64,000 bases of DNA from Mesostigma viride (taxonomy: Eukaryota; Streptophyta; Mesostigmatophyceae; Mesostigmatales; Mesostigmataceae): contig RPFO01000448.1 of NCBI GenBank assembly GCA_009746045.1, forward strand, positions 4,849,521 through 4,913,520, written 5' to 3'. Each line of letters begins with the position of its first letter. Position 1 is the first letter of the stretch. The position numbers and the translations under genes were made by a program. Below the pieces are notes generated by a model. That model worked only from the letters and a program-made list of their open reading frames with translations. It was not told the origin of the DNA and made no database searches. Below are positions 42,078 through 55,500 of this stretch, one piece after another.

Positions 42078-45000
42078 CCATGTACGTAGGCCAGCCATGG
42101 AGACACCATGGGAGCCTGAATCCTCCTCATTAATTACATAAATGCCAACCATGTACGTAGACAAGCCATGATGACACCATGGGAGCCTGAATCCTCATCA
42201 TTTACTATTCCTTGACATCCATGTACGTAGGCCAGCCATGATGACACCAATGGAGCCTGAATCCTCCTCGTTAATTACATAAATGCCAACCATGTACGTA
42301 GACAAGCCATGATGACCCCATGGGAGCCTGAATCCTCATCATTTACTATTCCTTGACATCCATGTACGTAGACGGGCCATGATGACACCATGGGAGCCTG
42401 AATCCTCTTCATTAATTACATAAATGCCAACCATGTACGTAGACGGGCCATGATGACACCATGGGAGCCTGAATCCTCATCATTTTTTTTATGAAACATC
42501 CATGTACGTAGGCCAGCCATGATGACACCATGGGAGCCTGAATCCTCATCATTTTTTTTTCTTTGACATCCATGTACGTAGACGGGCCATGATGACACCA
42601 TGGGAGCCTGAATCCTCATCATTAATTAAATACATGCCATCCATGTACGTACACGGGCCATGATGACACCATGGGAGCCTGAATCCTCATCATTTACTAT
42701 TCCTTGACATCCATGTACGTAGGCCAGCCATGGAGACACCATGGGAGCCTGAATCCTCCTCGTTAATTACATAAATGCCAACCATGTACGTAGACAAGCC
42801 ATGATGACACCATGGGAGCCTGAATCCTCATCATTTACTATTCCTTGACATCCATGTACGTAGACGGGCCATGATGACACCATTGGAGCCTGAATCCTCA
42901 TCATTAATTACATATATGCCAACCATGTACGTAGACGGGCATTGATGACACCATGGGAGCCTAAATCCCTCCTCATTAATTACATACATGCCATCCATGT
43001 ACGTAGACAGGCCATGATGACACCATGGGAGCCTGAATCCTCATCATTTACTATTCCTTGACATCCATGTACGTAGGCCAGCCATGGAGACACCATGGGA
43101 GCCTGAATCCTCCTCATTAATTACATAAATGCCAACCATGTACGTAGACAAGCCATGATGACCCCATGGGAGCCTGAATCCTCATCATTTACTATTCCTT
43201 GACATCCATGTACGTAGGCCAGCCATGATGACACCATGGGAGCCTGAATCCTCCTCGTTAATTACATAAATGCCAACCATGTACGTAGACAAGCCATGAT
43301 GACACCATGGGAGCCTGAATCCTCCTCATTAATTACATAAATGCCAACCATGTACGTAGACAAGCCATGATGACACCATGGGAGCCTGAATCCTCATCAT
43401 TTCTTTTTCTTTGACATCCATGTACGTAGGCCAGCCATGATGACACCATGGGAGCCTGAATCCTCCTTATTAATTACATACATGCCATCCATGTACGTAC
43501 ACGGGCCATGATGACACCATGGGAGCCTGAATCCTCATCATTTACTATTCCTTGACATCCATGTACGTAGGCCAGCCATGGAGACACCATGGGAGCCTGA
43601 ATCCTCATCATTAATTACATAAATGCCAACCATGTACGTAGACAAGCCATGATGACACCATGGGAGCCTGAATCCTCCTCATTAATTACATAAATGCCAA
43701 CCATGTACGTAGACAAGCCATGATGACACCATGGGAGCCTGAATCCTCATCATTAATTACATACATGCCATCCATGTACGTAGACAGGCCATGATGACAC
43801 CATGGGAGCCTGAATCCTCATCATTTACTATTCCTTGACATCCATGTACGTAGGCCAGCCATGGAGACACCATGGGAGCCTGAATCCTCCTCATTAATTA
43901 CATAAATGCCAACCATGTACGTAGACAAGCCATGATGACCCCATGGGAGCCTGAATCCTCATCATTAATTACATAAATGCCATCCATGTACGTAGACGGG
44001 CCATGATGACACCATGGGAGCCTGAATCCTCATCATTAATTACATAAATGCCATTCATGTACGTAGGCCAGCCATGGAGACACCATGGGAGCCTGAATCC
44101 TCATCATTAATTACATACATGCCAACAATGTAGGTAGACAAGCCATGATGACACCATGGGAGCCTGAATCCTCATCATTTATTTTATGAGACATCCATGT
44201 ACGTAGGCCAGCCATGATGACACCATGGGAGCCTGAATCCTCATCATTTCTTTTTCTTTGACATCCATGTACGTAGGCCAGCCATGATGACACCATGGGA
44301 GCCTGAATCCTCCTCATTAATTACATACATGCCATCCATGTACGTACACGGGCCATGATGACACCATGGGAGCCTGAATCCTCATCATTTACTATTCCTT
44401 GACATCCATGTACGTAGGCCAGCCATGGAGACACCATGGGAGCCTGAATCCTCATCATTAATTACATAAATGCCAACCATGTACGTAGACAAGCCATGAT
44501 GACACCATGGGAGCCTGAATCCTCCTCATTAATTACATAAATGCCAACCATGTACGTAGACAAGCCATGATGACACCATGGGAGCCTGAATCCTCATCAT
44601 TAATTACATACATGCCATCCATGTACGTAGACAGGCCATGATGACACCATGGGAGCCTGAATCCTCATCATTTACTATTCCTTGACATCCATGTACGTAG
44701 GCCAGCCATGGAGACACCATGGGAGCCTGAATCCTCCTCATTAATTACATAAATGCCAACCATGTACGTAGACAAGCCATGATGACCCCATGGGAGCCTG
44801 AATCCTCATCATTAATTACATAAATGCCATCCATGTACGTAGACGGGCCATGATGACACCATGGGAGCCTGAATCCTCATCATTAATTACATAAATGCCA
44901 TTCATGTACGTAGGCCAGCCATGGAGACACCATGGGAGCCTGAATCCTCATCATTAATTACATACATGCCAACAATGTAGGTAGACAAGCCATGATGACA

Positions 45001-48000
45001 CCATGGGAGCCTGAATCCTCATCATTTATTTTATGAGACATCCATGTACGTAGGCCAGCCATGATGACACCATGGGAGCCTGAATCCTCATCATTTCTTT
45101 TTCTTTGACATCCATGTACGTAGGCCAGCCATGATGACACCATGGGAGCCTGAATCCTCCTCATTAATTACATACATGCCATCCATGTACGTACACGGGC
45201 CATGATGACACCATGGGAGCCTGAATCCTCATCATTTACTATTCCTTGACATCCATGTACGTAGGCCAGCCATGGAGACACCATGGGAGCCTGAATCCTC
45301 CTCATTAATTACATAAATGCCAACCATGTACGTAGACAAGCCATGATGACACCATGGGAGCCTGAATCCTCATCATTTACTATTCCTTGACATCCATGTA
45401 CGTAGGCCAGCCATGATGACACCAATGGAGCCTGAATCCTCCTCGTTAATTACATAAATGCCAACCATGTACGTAGACAAGCCATGATGACCCCATGGGA
45501 GCCTGAATCCTCATCATTTACTATTCCTTGACATCCATGTACGTAGACGGGCCATGATGACACCATGGGAGCCTGAATCCTCTTCATTAATTACATAAAT
45601 GCCAACCATGTACGTAGACGGGCCATGATGACACCATGGGAGCCTGAATCCTCATCATTTTTTTATGAAACATCCATGTACGTAGGCCAGCCATGATGAC
45701 ACCATGGGAGCCTGAATCCTCATCATTTTTTTTTCTTTGACATCCATGTACGTAGACGGGCCATGATGACACCATGGGAGCCTGAATCCTCATCATTAAT
45801 TAAATACATGCCATCCATGTACGTACACGGGCCATGATGACACCATGGGAGCCTGAATCCTCATCATTTACTATTCCTTGACATCCATGTACGTAGGCCA
45901 GCCATGGAGACACCATGGGAGCCTGAATCCTCCTCGTTAATTACATAAATGCCAACCATGTACGTAGACAAGCCATGATGACACCATGGGAGCCTGAATC
46001 CTCATCATTTACTATTCCTTGACATCCATGTACGTAGACGGGCCATGATGACACCATTGGAGCCTGAATCCTCATCATTAATTACATATATGCCAACCAT
46101 GTACGTAGACGGGCATTGATGACACCATGGGAGCCTAAATCCCTCCTCATTAATTACATACATGCCATCCATGTACGTAGACAGGCCATGATGACACCAT
46201 GGGAGCCTGAATCCTCATCATTTACTATTCCTTGACATCCATGTACGTAGGCCAGCCATGGAGACACCATGGGAGCCTGAATCCTCCTCATTAATTACAT
46301 AAATGCCAACCATGTACGTAGACAAGCCATGATGACCCCATGGGAGCCTGAATCCTCATCATTTACTATTCCTTGACATCCATGTACGTAGGCCAGCCAT
46401 GATGACACCATGGGAGCCTGAATCCTCCTCGTTAATTACATAAATGCCAACCATGTACGTAGACAAGCCATGATGACACCATGGGAGCCTGAATCCTCAT
46501 CATTAATTACATAAATGCCAACCATGTACGTAGACAAGCCATGATGACACCATGGGAGCCTGAATCCTCATCATTTCTTTTTCTTTGACATCCATGTACG
46601 TAGGCCAGCCATGATGACACCATGGGAGCCTGAATCCTCCTTATTAATTACATACATGCCATCCATGTACGTACACGGGCCATGATGACACCATGGGAGC
46701 CTGAATCCTCATCATTTACTATTCCTTGACATCCATGTACGTAGGCCAGCCATGGAGACACCATGGGAGCCTGAATCCTCATCATTAATTACATAAATGC
46801 CAACCATGTACGTAGACAAGCCATGATGACACCATGGGAGCCTGAATCCTCCTCATTAATTACATAAATGCCAACCATGTACGTAGACAAGCCATGATGA
46901 CACCATGGGAGCCTGAATCCTCATCATTAATTACATACATGCCATCCATGTACGTAGACAGGCCATGATGACACCATGGGAGCCTGAATCCTCATCATTT
47001 ACTATTCCTTGACATCCATGTACGTAGGCCAGCCATGGAGACACCATGGGAGCCTGAATCCTCCTCATTAATTACATAAATGCCAACCATGTACGTAGAC
47101 AAGCCATGATGACCCCATGGGAGCCTGAATCCTCATCATTAATTACATAAATGCCATCCATGTACGTAGACGGGCCATGATGACACCATGGGAGCCTGAA
47201 TCCTCATCATTAATTACATAAATGCCATTCATGTACGTAGGCCAGCCATGGAGACACCATGGGAGCCTGAATCCTCATCATTAATTACATACATGCCAAC
47301 AATGTAGGTAGACAAGCCATGATGACACCATGGGAGCCTGAATCCTCATCATTTATTTTATGAGACATCCATGTACGTAGGCCAGCCATGATGACACCAT
47401 GGGAGCCTGAATCCTCATCATTTCTTTTTCTTTGACATCCATGTACGTAGGCCAGCCATGATGACACCATGGGAGCCTGAATCCTCCTCATTAATTACAT
47501 ACATGCCATCCATGTACGTACACGGGCCATGATGACACCATGGGAGCCTGAATCCTCATCATTTACTATTCCTTGACATCCATGTACGTAGGCCAGCCAT
47601 GGAGACACCATGGGAGCCTGAATCCTCATCATTAATTACATAAATGCCAACCATGTACGTAGACAAGCCATGATGACACCATGGGAGCCTGAATCCTCCT
47701 CATTAATTACATAAATGCCAACCATGTACGTAGACAAGCCATGATGACACCATGGGAGCCTGAATCCTCATCATTAATTACATACATGCCATCCATGTAC
47801 GTAGACAGGCCATGATGACACCATGGGAGCCTGAATCCTCATCATTTACTATTCCTTGACATCCATGTACGTAGGCCAGCCATGGAGACACCATGGGAGC
47901 CTGAATCCTCCTCATTAATTACATAAATGCCAACCATGTACGTAGACAAGCCATGATGACCCCATGGGAGCCTGAATCCTCATCATTAATTACATAAATG

Positions 48001-49817
48001 CCATCCATGTACGTAGACGGGCCATGATGACACCATGGGAGCCTGAATCCTCATCATTAATTACATAAATGCCATTCATGTACGTAGGCCAGCCATGGAG
48101 ACACCATGGGAGCCTGAATCCTCATCATTAATTACATACATGCCAACAATGTAGGTAGACAAGCCATGATGACACCATGGGAGCCTGAATCCTCATCATT
48201 TATTTTATGAGACATCCATGTACGTAGGCCAGCCATGATGACACCATGGGAGCCTGAATCCTCATCATTTCTTTTTCTTTGACATCCATGTACGTAGGCC
48301 AGCCATGATGACACCATGGGAGCCTGAATCCTCCTCATTAATTACATACATGCCATCCATGTACGTACACGGGCCATGATGACACCATGGGAGCCTGAAT
48401 CCTCATCATTTACTATTCCTTGACATCCATGTACGTAGGCCAGCCATGGAGACACCATGGGAGCCTGAATCCTCATCATTAATTACATAAATGCCAACCA
48501 TGTACGTAGACAAGCCATGATGACCCCATGGGAGCCTGAATCCTCCTCATTAATTACATAAATGCCAACCATGTACGTAGGCCAGCCATGATGACACCAA
48601 TGGAGCCTGAATCCTCATCATTAATTACATACATGCCATCCATGTACGTAGACAGGCCATGATGACACCATGGGAGCCTGAATCCTCATCATTTACTATT
48701 CCTTGACATCCATGTACGTAGGCCAGCCATGGAGACACCATGGGAGCCTGAATCCTCCTCATTAATTACATAAATGCCAACCATGTACGTAGACAAGCCA
48801 TGATGACCCCATGGGAGCCTGAATCCTCATCATTAATTACATAAATGCCATCCATGTACGTAGACGGGCCATGATGACACCATGGGAGCCTGAATCCTCA
48901 TCATTTACTATTCCTTGACATCCATGTACGTAGGCCAGCCATGGAGACACCATGGGAGCCTGAATCCTCCTCATTAATTACATAAATGCCAACCATGTAC
49001 GTAGACAAGCCATGATGACCCCATGGGAGCCTGAATCCTCATCATTAATTACATAAATGCCATCCATGTAAGTAGACGGGCCATGATGACACCATGGGAG
49101 CCTGAATCCTCCTCATTAATTACATAAATGCCAACCATGTAGGTAGACAAGCCATGATGACACCATGGGAGCCTGAATCCTCATCATTTACTATTCCTTG
49201 ACATCCATGTACGTAGGCCAGCCATGATGACACCAATGGAGCCTGAATCCTCCTCGTTAATTACATAAATGCCAACCATGTACGTAGACAAGCCATGATG
49301 ACCCCATGGGAGCCTGAATCCTCATCATTTACTATTCCTTGACATCCATGTACGTAGACGGGCCATGATGACACCATGGGAGCCTGAATCCTCATCATTT
49401 ACTATTCCTTGACATCCATGTACGTAGGCCAGCCATGATGACACCAATGGAGCCTGAATCCTCTTCATTTTCTTAATGAGAGGATTCAGGTTACATAAAT
49501 GCCAACCATGTAGGTAGACAAGCCATGATGACACCATGGGAGCCTGAATCCTCATCATTAAATACATAAATGCCATCCATGTACGTAGGCCAGCCATGGA
49601 GACACCATGGGAGCCTGAATCCTCCTCATTAATTACATAAATGCCAACCATGTACGTAGACAAGCCATGATGACACCATGGGAGCCTGAATCCTCATCAT
49701 TTACTATTCCTTGACATCCATGTACGTAGGCCAGCCATGATGACACCAATGGAGCCTGAATCCTCCTCGTTAATTACATAAATGCCAACCATGTACGTAG
49801 ACAAGCCATGATGACCC
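42078..49817 (+). repeat. Satellite array, main block with higher-order repeats
   Basis: About 110 monomers of 70-71 bp. Higher-order structure is evident: blocks starting 44111 and 44958, and 47285 and 48132, are 847 bp apart (12 monomers). Whole segments are repeated at an offset of about 3174 bp (44111 to 47285, 44958 to 48132; 42416 to 45587 is 3171). Recent tandem segmental amplification is the likely cause. Small frames here are satellite shadows. Confidence 0.97.
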
Positions 49818-50489
49818 TGTCAGCCGTAGTGGGCCAAGGCAGTCCCGGCACTAGTTTTTTTTTTTGGCTGTCAGTTAGCCGAATTAGTGGGATGACAATA
49901 ATGGACTTTATCCATGTGATGCCAAAAGGAATTCGCGCTTCGCGCACGACTTGGACGTTCCGGCGCTGCCTAGGAGGCACTGTGGCTTTGTCCCAGTACG
50001 CCCACGTTGCGTCACTTGTAGCTTGTCATGATAGCGCCGCGCCATTTATTTGTTGGGCGCCGACACTTGTGTCTCAATGCCTGTATGTGCAAGCACATGT
50101 GGACTTGTCTTATGGAATTCTATGCTAGTGCCATAAGTTTGTATGGCGCATGAGAATGATGTCATGCACCGAGCAAGATCAGAGCCCATGTATGGGTGGT
50201 CAGATGTGGACTCTATGGTGACCACAGTTAGTGCCATAAACTGGTAGGAATCTTGTGGTCAATGGGTAGAGCTTTATGTCACATAAGCGCCGCCACACCT
50301 AGATCGTCAGATCTTGATCTAACGGTTAAAGTTGCAGGCGCTTGCATGCTGAATGAAGTGAAAAGTGTTGTCCATACACTTTCTCTCTCTCTCTTCTTGT
50401 CTTTTGACTTGGCTATGGAATATTGATAATGAAAATGTAATCAAGCAATATTGATCGGAACTTTCCTCCGACTACCTGTATTTGTAACA
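49818..50489 (+). repeat. 5' LTR
   Basis: Begins TGTCAGCC and ends TTTGTAACA (TG...CA ends). It differs from the 3' LTR only in the poly-T run near 49855 and one G/A near 50337. Confidence 0.93.
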
Positions 50490-50503
50490 TGGTATCGACA
50501 AGG
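50490..50503 (+). other. Primer-binding site
   Basis: TGGTATCGACAAGG starts right after the 5' LTR and shares TGGTATC with the usual initiator-methionine tRNA primer site of plant and algal elements. Confidence 0.7.
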
Positions 50504-51871
50504 ATCGTGAGGAATCTTTGGGCTCGAAGTCATGCTTTGGCTCGAGCATATTCCCTTCTTTTTCGCGAGCTCACGGCTCGGAGTATAAGCGCCTGATTTC
50601 TCGAGATGGACGTAACTTTCTTGTTTGACGTCCGTTTGGGGCGTTCTTGGGTTCGTTGAAACCAGTTTTTTATGGCGATTTCAACGACGTCAAGCTTGTG
50701 GAGAATGGAGCTTTTTCCTGTCCGTTCTTGTTGTAAACGTCTCTCTCACGGAGCGGGTTTGCTGGCGCAGATTGGTTTGCGCGTTTTGCTGTGGTCGTCG
50801 CGTTTCTACACGAAATCTGGCGTTCAAGGCGTCGTTGGAAAGCCCAAGATTTGACGGTTCTTATGAGCTATCGCACTTTGCTGGTTTTTGAGTATTGTTG
50901 AAAATCTGCTCGATCGCAGTCGAGGGGGTCTGTACAGCCGCGATGCGGCGTGTTCTTCAATTTGCTGAGTCTTTGAAGGTTGGGGCACTCGAGACTTTTT
51001 TGTGGCGAGATCCTGTTTTGCCAGTCTAGCTACCTGGCTAAATAGGGGATCACTTATGGGTGCTGGCCCTGTGTTGTTCAAGGGCAAATGTGCAGACTTG
51101 ATATGATTTACCTTTTTGGAACTGTAAAGCGGTGGTCAGCAAAGGGGGACGCCCTGATTACGACCAGCTTTGTTTTGTATTCGTGAACGGGGCGAGCCTT
51201 TCAATTGGCAAAAGGCGCCTTCATTGATGGCTTGGAGAAAGGGCTGATTTATATTTCGCGAAGACTTGGGGGCCCTGCAAGCAAATATGTTTTTGAGGCA
51301 CGAGGCGCTAGCTCTACGTTTGTGTAGGGAGCGAGACCTATCGTGCAAGGAGGCCCGTCGGGGGATTCACTGGCGTTGGGTGGATCCTGCTTGTTCTTTT
51401 TGTGAGCAAGGGGCGCTATTTGTCACTATTTGTACCTGTTTGAAGCTGACTCGGGGTGTCAGTGTTTAAAGCTAATCAAACGTATTAGTGATTTTTAAAG
51501 CTGGTCTTGTGTACCAGTACTTCCTTGCCCCTGTATTCTTTAAGGGGGGGTAGGTGGTTGATGGCCATGTCTTTCTGTGACTATCAGGAGCAAGGGGGGA
51601 GGGGTGCGTGTTTCCAGGCTCTTTCCTAGCTAGCCACCCTCATGCCCGACGGTTGTCTTTCCTGTGGTTCAGCACCCAAGCCCAAGGGGGTGATGACGGG
51701 AAGGCTCACGCCACACGAGAGGAGACGTTATTGCTCCTCTACCTGGTTTTTGTGTTCTACACTGTGGGAAATGTTAGTGGCGACTAGCCCTATTGTCCTT
51801 GTGTGTGGTGCGTTGCTCCAGGGTCACCTGGCCACCATGTTTGTGTGAGACATTGTTTCCAGCTTGTCCCA
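50504..51871 (+). other. Internal non-coding region of the LTR element
   Basis: The longest open frames are under 90 codons and show no retroviral-type motif. The origin of this 1.4 kb (deleted gag-pol or captured DNA) cannot be told. Confidence 0.7.
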
Positions 51872-51881
51872 CTAAGGGGGG
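51872..51881 (+). other. Polypurine tract
   Basis: Purine run (cta)agggggg directly before the 3' LTR, the expected plus-strand primer. Confidence 0.7.
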
Positions 51882-52554
51882 TGTCAGCCGTAGTGGGCCA
51901 AGGCAGTCCCGGCACTAGTTTTTTTTTTCTGGCTGTCAGTTAGCCGAATTAGTGGGATGACAATAATGGACTTTATCCATGTGATGCCAAAAGGAATTCG
52001 CGCTTCGCGCACGACTTGGACGTTCCGGCGCTGCCTAGGAGGCACTGTGGCTTTGTCCCAGTACGCCCACGTTGCGTCACTTGTAGCTTGTCATGATAGC
52101 GCCGCGCCATTTATTTGTTGGGCGCCGACACTTGTGTCTCAATGCCTGTATGTGCAAGCACATGTGGACTTGTCTTATGGAATTCTATGCTAGTGCCATA
52201 AGTTTGTATGGCGCATGAGAATGATGTCATGCACCGAGCAAGATCAGAGCCCATGTATGGGTGGTCAGATGTGGACTCTATGGTGACCACAGTTAGTGCC
52301 ATAAACTGGTAGGAATCTTGTGGTCAATGGGTAGAGCTTTATGTCACATAAGCGCCGCCACACCTAGATCGTCAGATCTTGATCTAACGGTTAAAGTTGC
52401 AAGCGCTTGCATGCTGAATGAAGTGAAAAGTGTTGTCCATACACTTTCTCTCTCTCTCTTCTTGTCTTTTGACTTGGCTATGGAATATTGATAATGAAAA
52501 TGTAATCAAGCAATATTGATCGGAACTTTCCTCCGACTACCTGTATTTGTAACA
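51882..52554 (+). repeat. 3' LTR
   Basis: Near-identical direct copy of 49818-50489. It ends TAACA at satellite text tgggagcctg. Confidence 0.93.
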
Positions 52555-55500
52555 TGGGAGCCTGAATCCTCATCATTTACTATTCCTTGACATCCATGTA
52601 CGTAGACGGGCCATGATGACACCATGGGAGCCTGAATCCTCTTCATTAATTACATAAATGCCAACCATGTACGTAGACGGGCCATGATGACACCATTGGA
52701 GCCTGAATCCTCATCATTAATTACATATATGCCAACCATGTACGTAGACGGGCATTGATGACACCATGGGAGCCTAAATCCTCCTCATTAATTACATAAA
52801 TGCCATCCATGTACGTAGGCCAGCCATGGAGACACCATGGGAGCCTGAATCCTCATCATTAAATACATACATGCCATCCATGTACGTAGACAGGCCATGA
52901 TGACACCATGGGAGCCTGAATCCTCATCATTAATTACATACTTGCCATTCATGTACGTAGACGGGCCATGATGACACCATGGGAGCCTGAATCCTCATCA
53001 TTTACTATTCCTTGACATCCATGTACGTAGACGGGCCATGATGACACCATGGGAGCCTGAATCCTCATCATTAATTACATAAATGCCATCCATGTACGTA
53101 GGCCAGCCATGGAGACACCATGGGAGCCTGAATCCTCCTCATTAATTACATAAATGCCAACCATGTACGTAGGCCAGCCATGGAGACACCATGGGAGCCT
53201 GAATCCTCCTCATTAATTACATAAATGCCAACCATGTACGTAGACAAGCCATGATGACCCCATGGGAGCCTGAATCCTCATCATTTACTATTCCTTGACA
53301 TCCATGTACGTAGGCCAGCCATGGAGACACCATGGGAGCCTGAATCCTCATCATTAATTACATAAATGCCAACCATGTACGTAGACAAGCCATGATGACA
53401 CCATGGGAGCCTAGATCCTCCTCATGAATTACATAAATGCCAACCATGTACGTAGGCCAGCCATGGAGACAACATGGGAGCCTGAATCCTCATCATTAAT
53501 TACATAAATGACATCCATGTACGTAGACGGGCCATGATGACACCATGGGAGCCTGAATCCTCATCATTAATTACATACTTGCCATTCATGTACGTAGACG
53601 GGCCATGGAGACACCATGGGAGCCTGAATCCTCATCATTTACTATTCCTTGACATCCATGTACGTAGACGGGCCATGATGACACCATGGGAGCCTGAATC
53701 CTCATCATTAATTACATAAATGCCATCCATGTACGTAGACGGGCGATGATGACACCATGGGAGCCTAAATCCTCCTCATTAATTACATAAATGCCATCCA
53801 TGTACGTAGGCCAGCCATGGAGACACCATGGGAGCCTGAATCCTCCTCATTAATTACATAAATGCCAACCATGTACGTAGACAAGCCATGATGACACCAT
53901 GGGAGCCTGAATCCTCATCATTTACTATTCCTTGACATCCATGTACGTAGGCCAGCCATGATGACACCAATGGAGCCTGAATCCTCTTCATTTTTTTAAT
54001 GAGAGGATTCAGGTTACATAAATGCCAACCATGTAGGTAGACAAGCCATGATGACACCATGGGAGCCTGAATCCTCATCATTAAATACATAAATGCCATC
54101 CATGTACGTAGGCCAGCCATGGAGACACCATGGGAGCCTGAATCCTCCTCATTAATTACATAAATGCCAACCATGTACGTAGACAAGCCATGATGACACC
54201 ATGGGAGCCTGAATCCTCATCATTTACTATTCCTTGACATCCATGTACGTAGGCCAGCCATGATGACACCAATGGAGCCTGAATCCTCCTCGTTAATTAC
54301 ATAAATGCCAACCATGTACGTAGACAAGCCATGATGACACCATGGGAGCCTGAATCCTCATCATTTACTATTCCTTGACATCCATGTACGTAGACGGGCC
54401 ATGATGACACCATGGGAGCCTGAATCCTCATCATTAATTACAAAAATGCCAACCATGTACGTAGACGGGCATTGATGACACCATGGGAGCCTAAATCCTC
54501 CTCATTAATTACATAAATGCCATCCATGTACGTAGGCCAGCCATGGAGACACCATGGGAGCCTGAATCCTCATCATTAAATACATACATGCCATCCATGT
54601 ACGTAGACAGGCCATGATGACACCATGGGAGCCTGAATCCTCATCATTAATTACATACTTGCCATTCATGTACGTAGACGGGCCATGGAGACACCATGGG
54701 AGCCTGAATCCTCATCATTTACTATTCCTTGACATCCATGTACGTAGACGGGCCATGATGACACCATGGGAGCCTGAATCCTCATCATTAATTACATAAA
54801 TGCCATCCATGTACGTAGACGGGCCATGATGACACCATGGGAGCCTGAATCCTCATCATTAATTACATACTTGCCATTCATGTACGTAGACGGGCCATGG
54901 AGACACCATGGGAGCCTGAATCCTCATCATTTACTATTCCTTGACATCCATGTACGTAGACGGGCCATGATGACACCATGGGAGCCTGAATCCTCATCAT
55001 TAATTACATAAATGCCATCCATGTACGTAGACGGGCGATGATGACACCATGGGAGCCTAAATCCTCCTCATTAATTACATAAATGCCATCCATGTACGTA
55101 GGCCAGCCATGGAGACACCATGGGAGCCTGAATCCTCCTCATTAATTACATAAATGCCAACCATGTACGTAGACAAGCCATGATGACACCATGGGAGCCT
55201 GAATCCTCATCATTTACTATTCCTTGACATCCATGTACGTAGGCCAGCCATGATGACACCAATGGAGCCTGAATCCTCTTCATTTTCTTAATGAGAGGAT
55301 TCAGGTTACATAAATGCCAACCATGTAGGTAGACAAGCCATGATGACACCATGGGAGCCTGAATCCTCATCATTAAATACATAAATGCCATCCATGTACG
55401 TAGGCCAGCCATGGAGACACCATGGGAGCCTGAATCCTCCTCGTTAATTACATAAATGCCAACCATGTACGTAGACAAGCCATGATGACCCCATGGGAGC

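Larger units (their letters stand above)
49818..52554 (+). mobile_element. Young non-autonomous LTR retroelement
   Basis: Two nearly identical direct repeats of about 672 bp flank 1.39 kb of non-coding sequence. The first LTR is followed by TGGTATCGACAAGG, like a primer site for initiator Met tRNA. The second is preceded by a polypurine tract (aaggggggtg). No gag or pol is encoded, so it would depend on another element. It lies within the satellite array. Confidence 0.93.

Noticed and set aside
42078-49817. CRISPR-like array
   Set aside because: Monomers are contiguous and vary throughout, without constant repeats and unique spacers, and the context is eukaryotic.
50046-50237. Short frames inside both LTRs (MALTVVTIEST..., MTIMDFIHVMP...)
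   Set aside because: Duplicated only because the LTR is duplicated; no coding signal.
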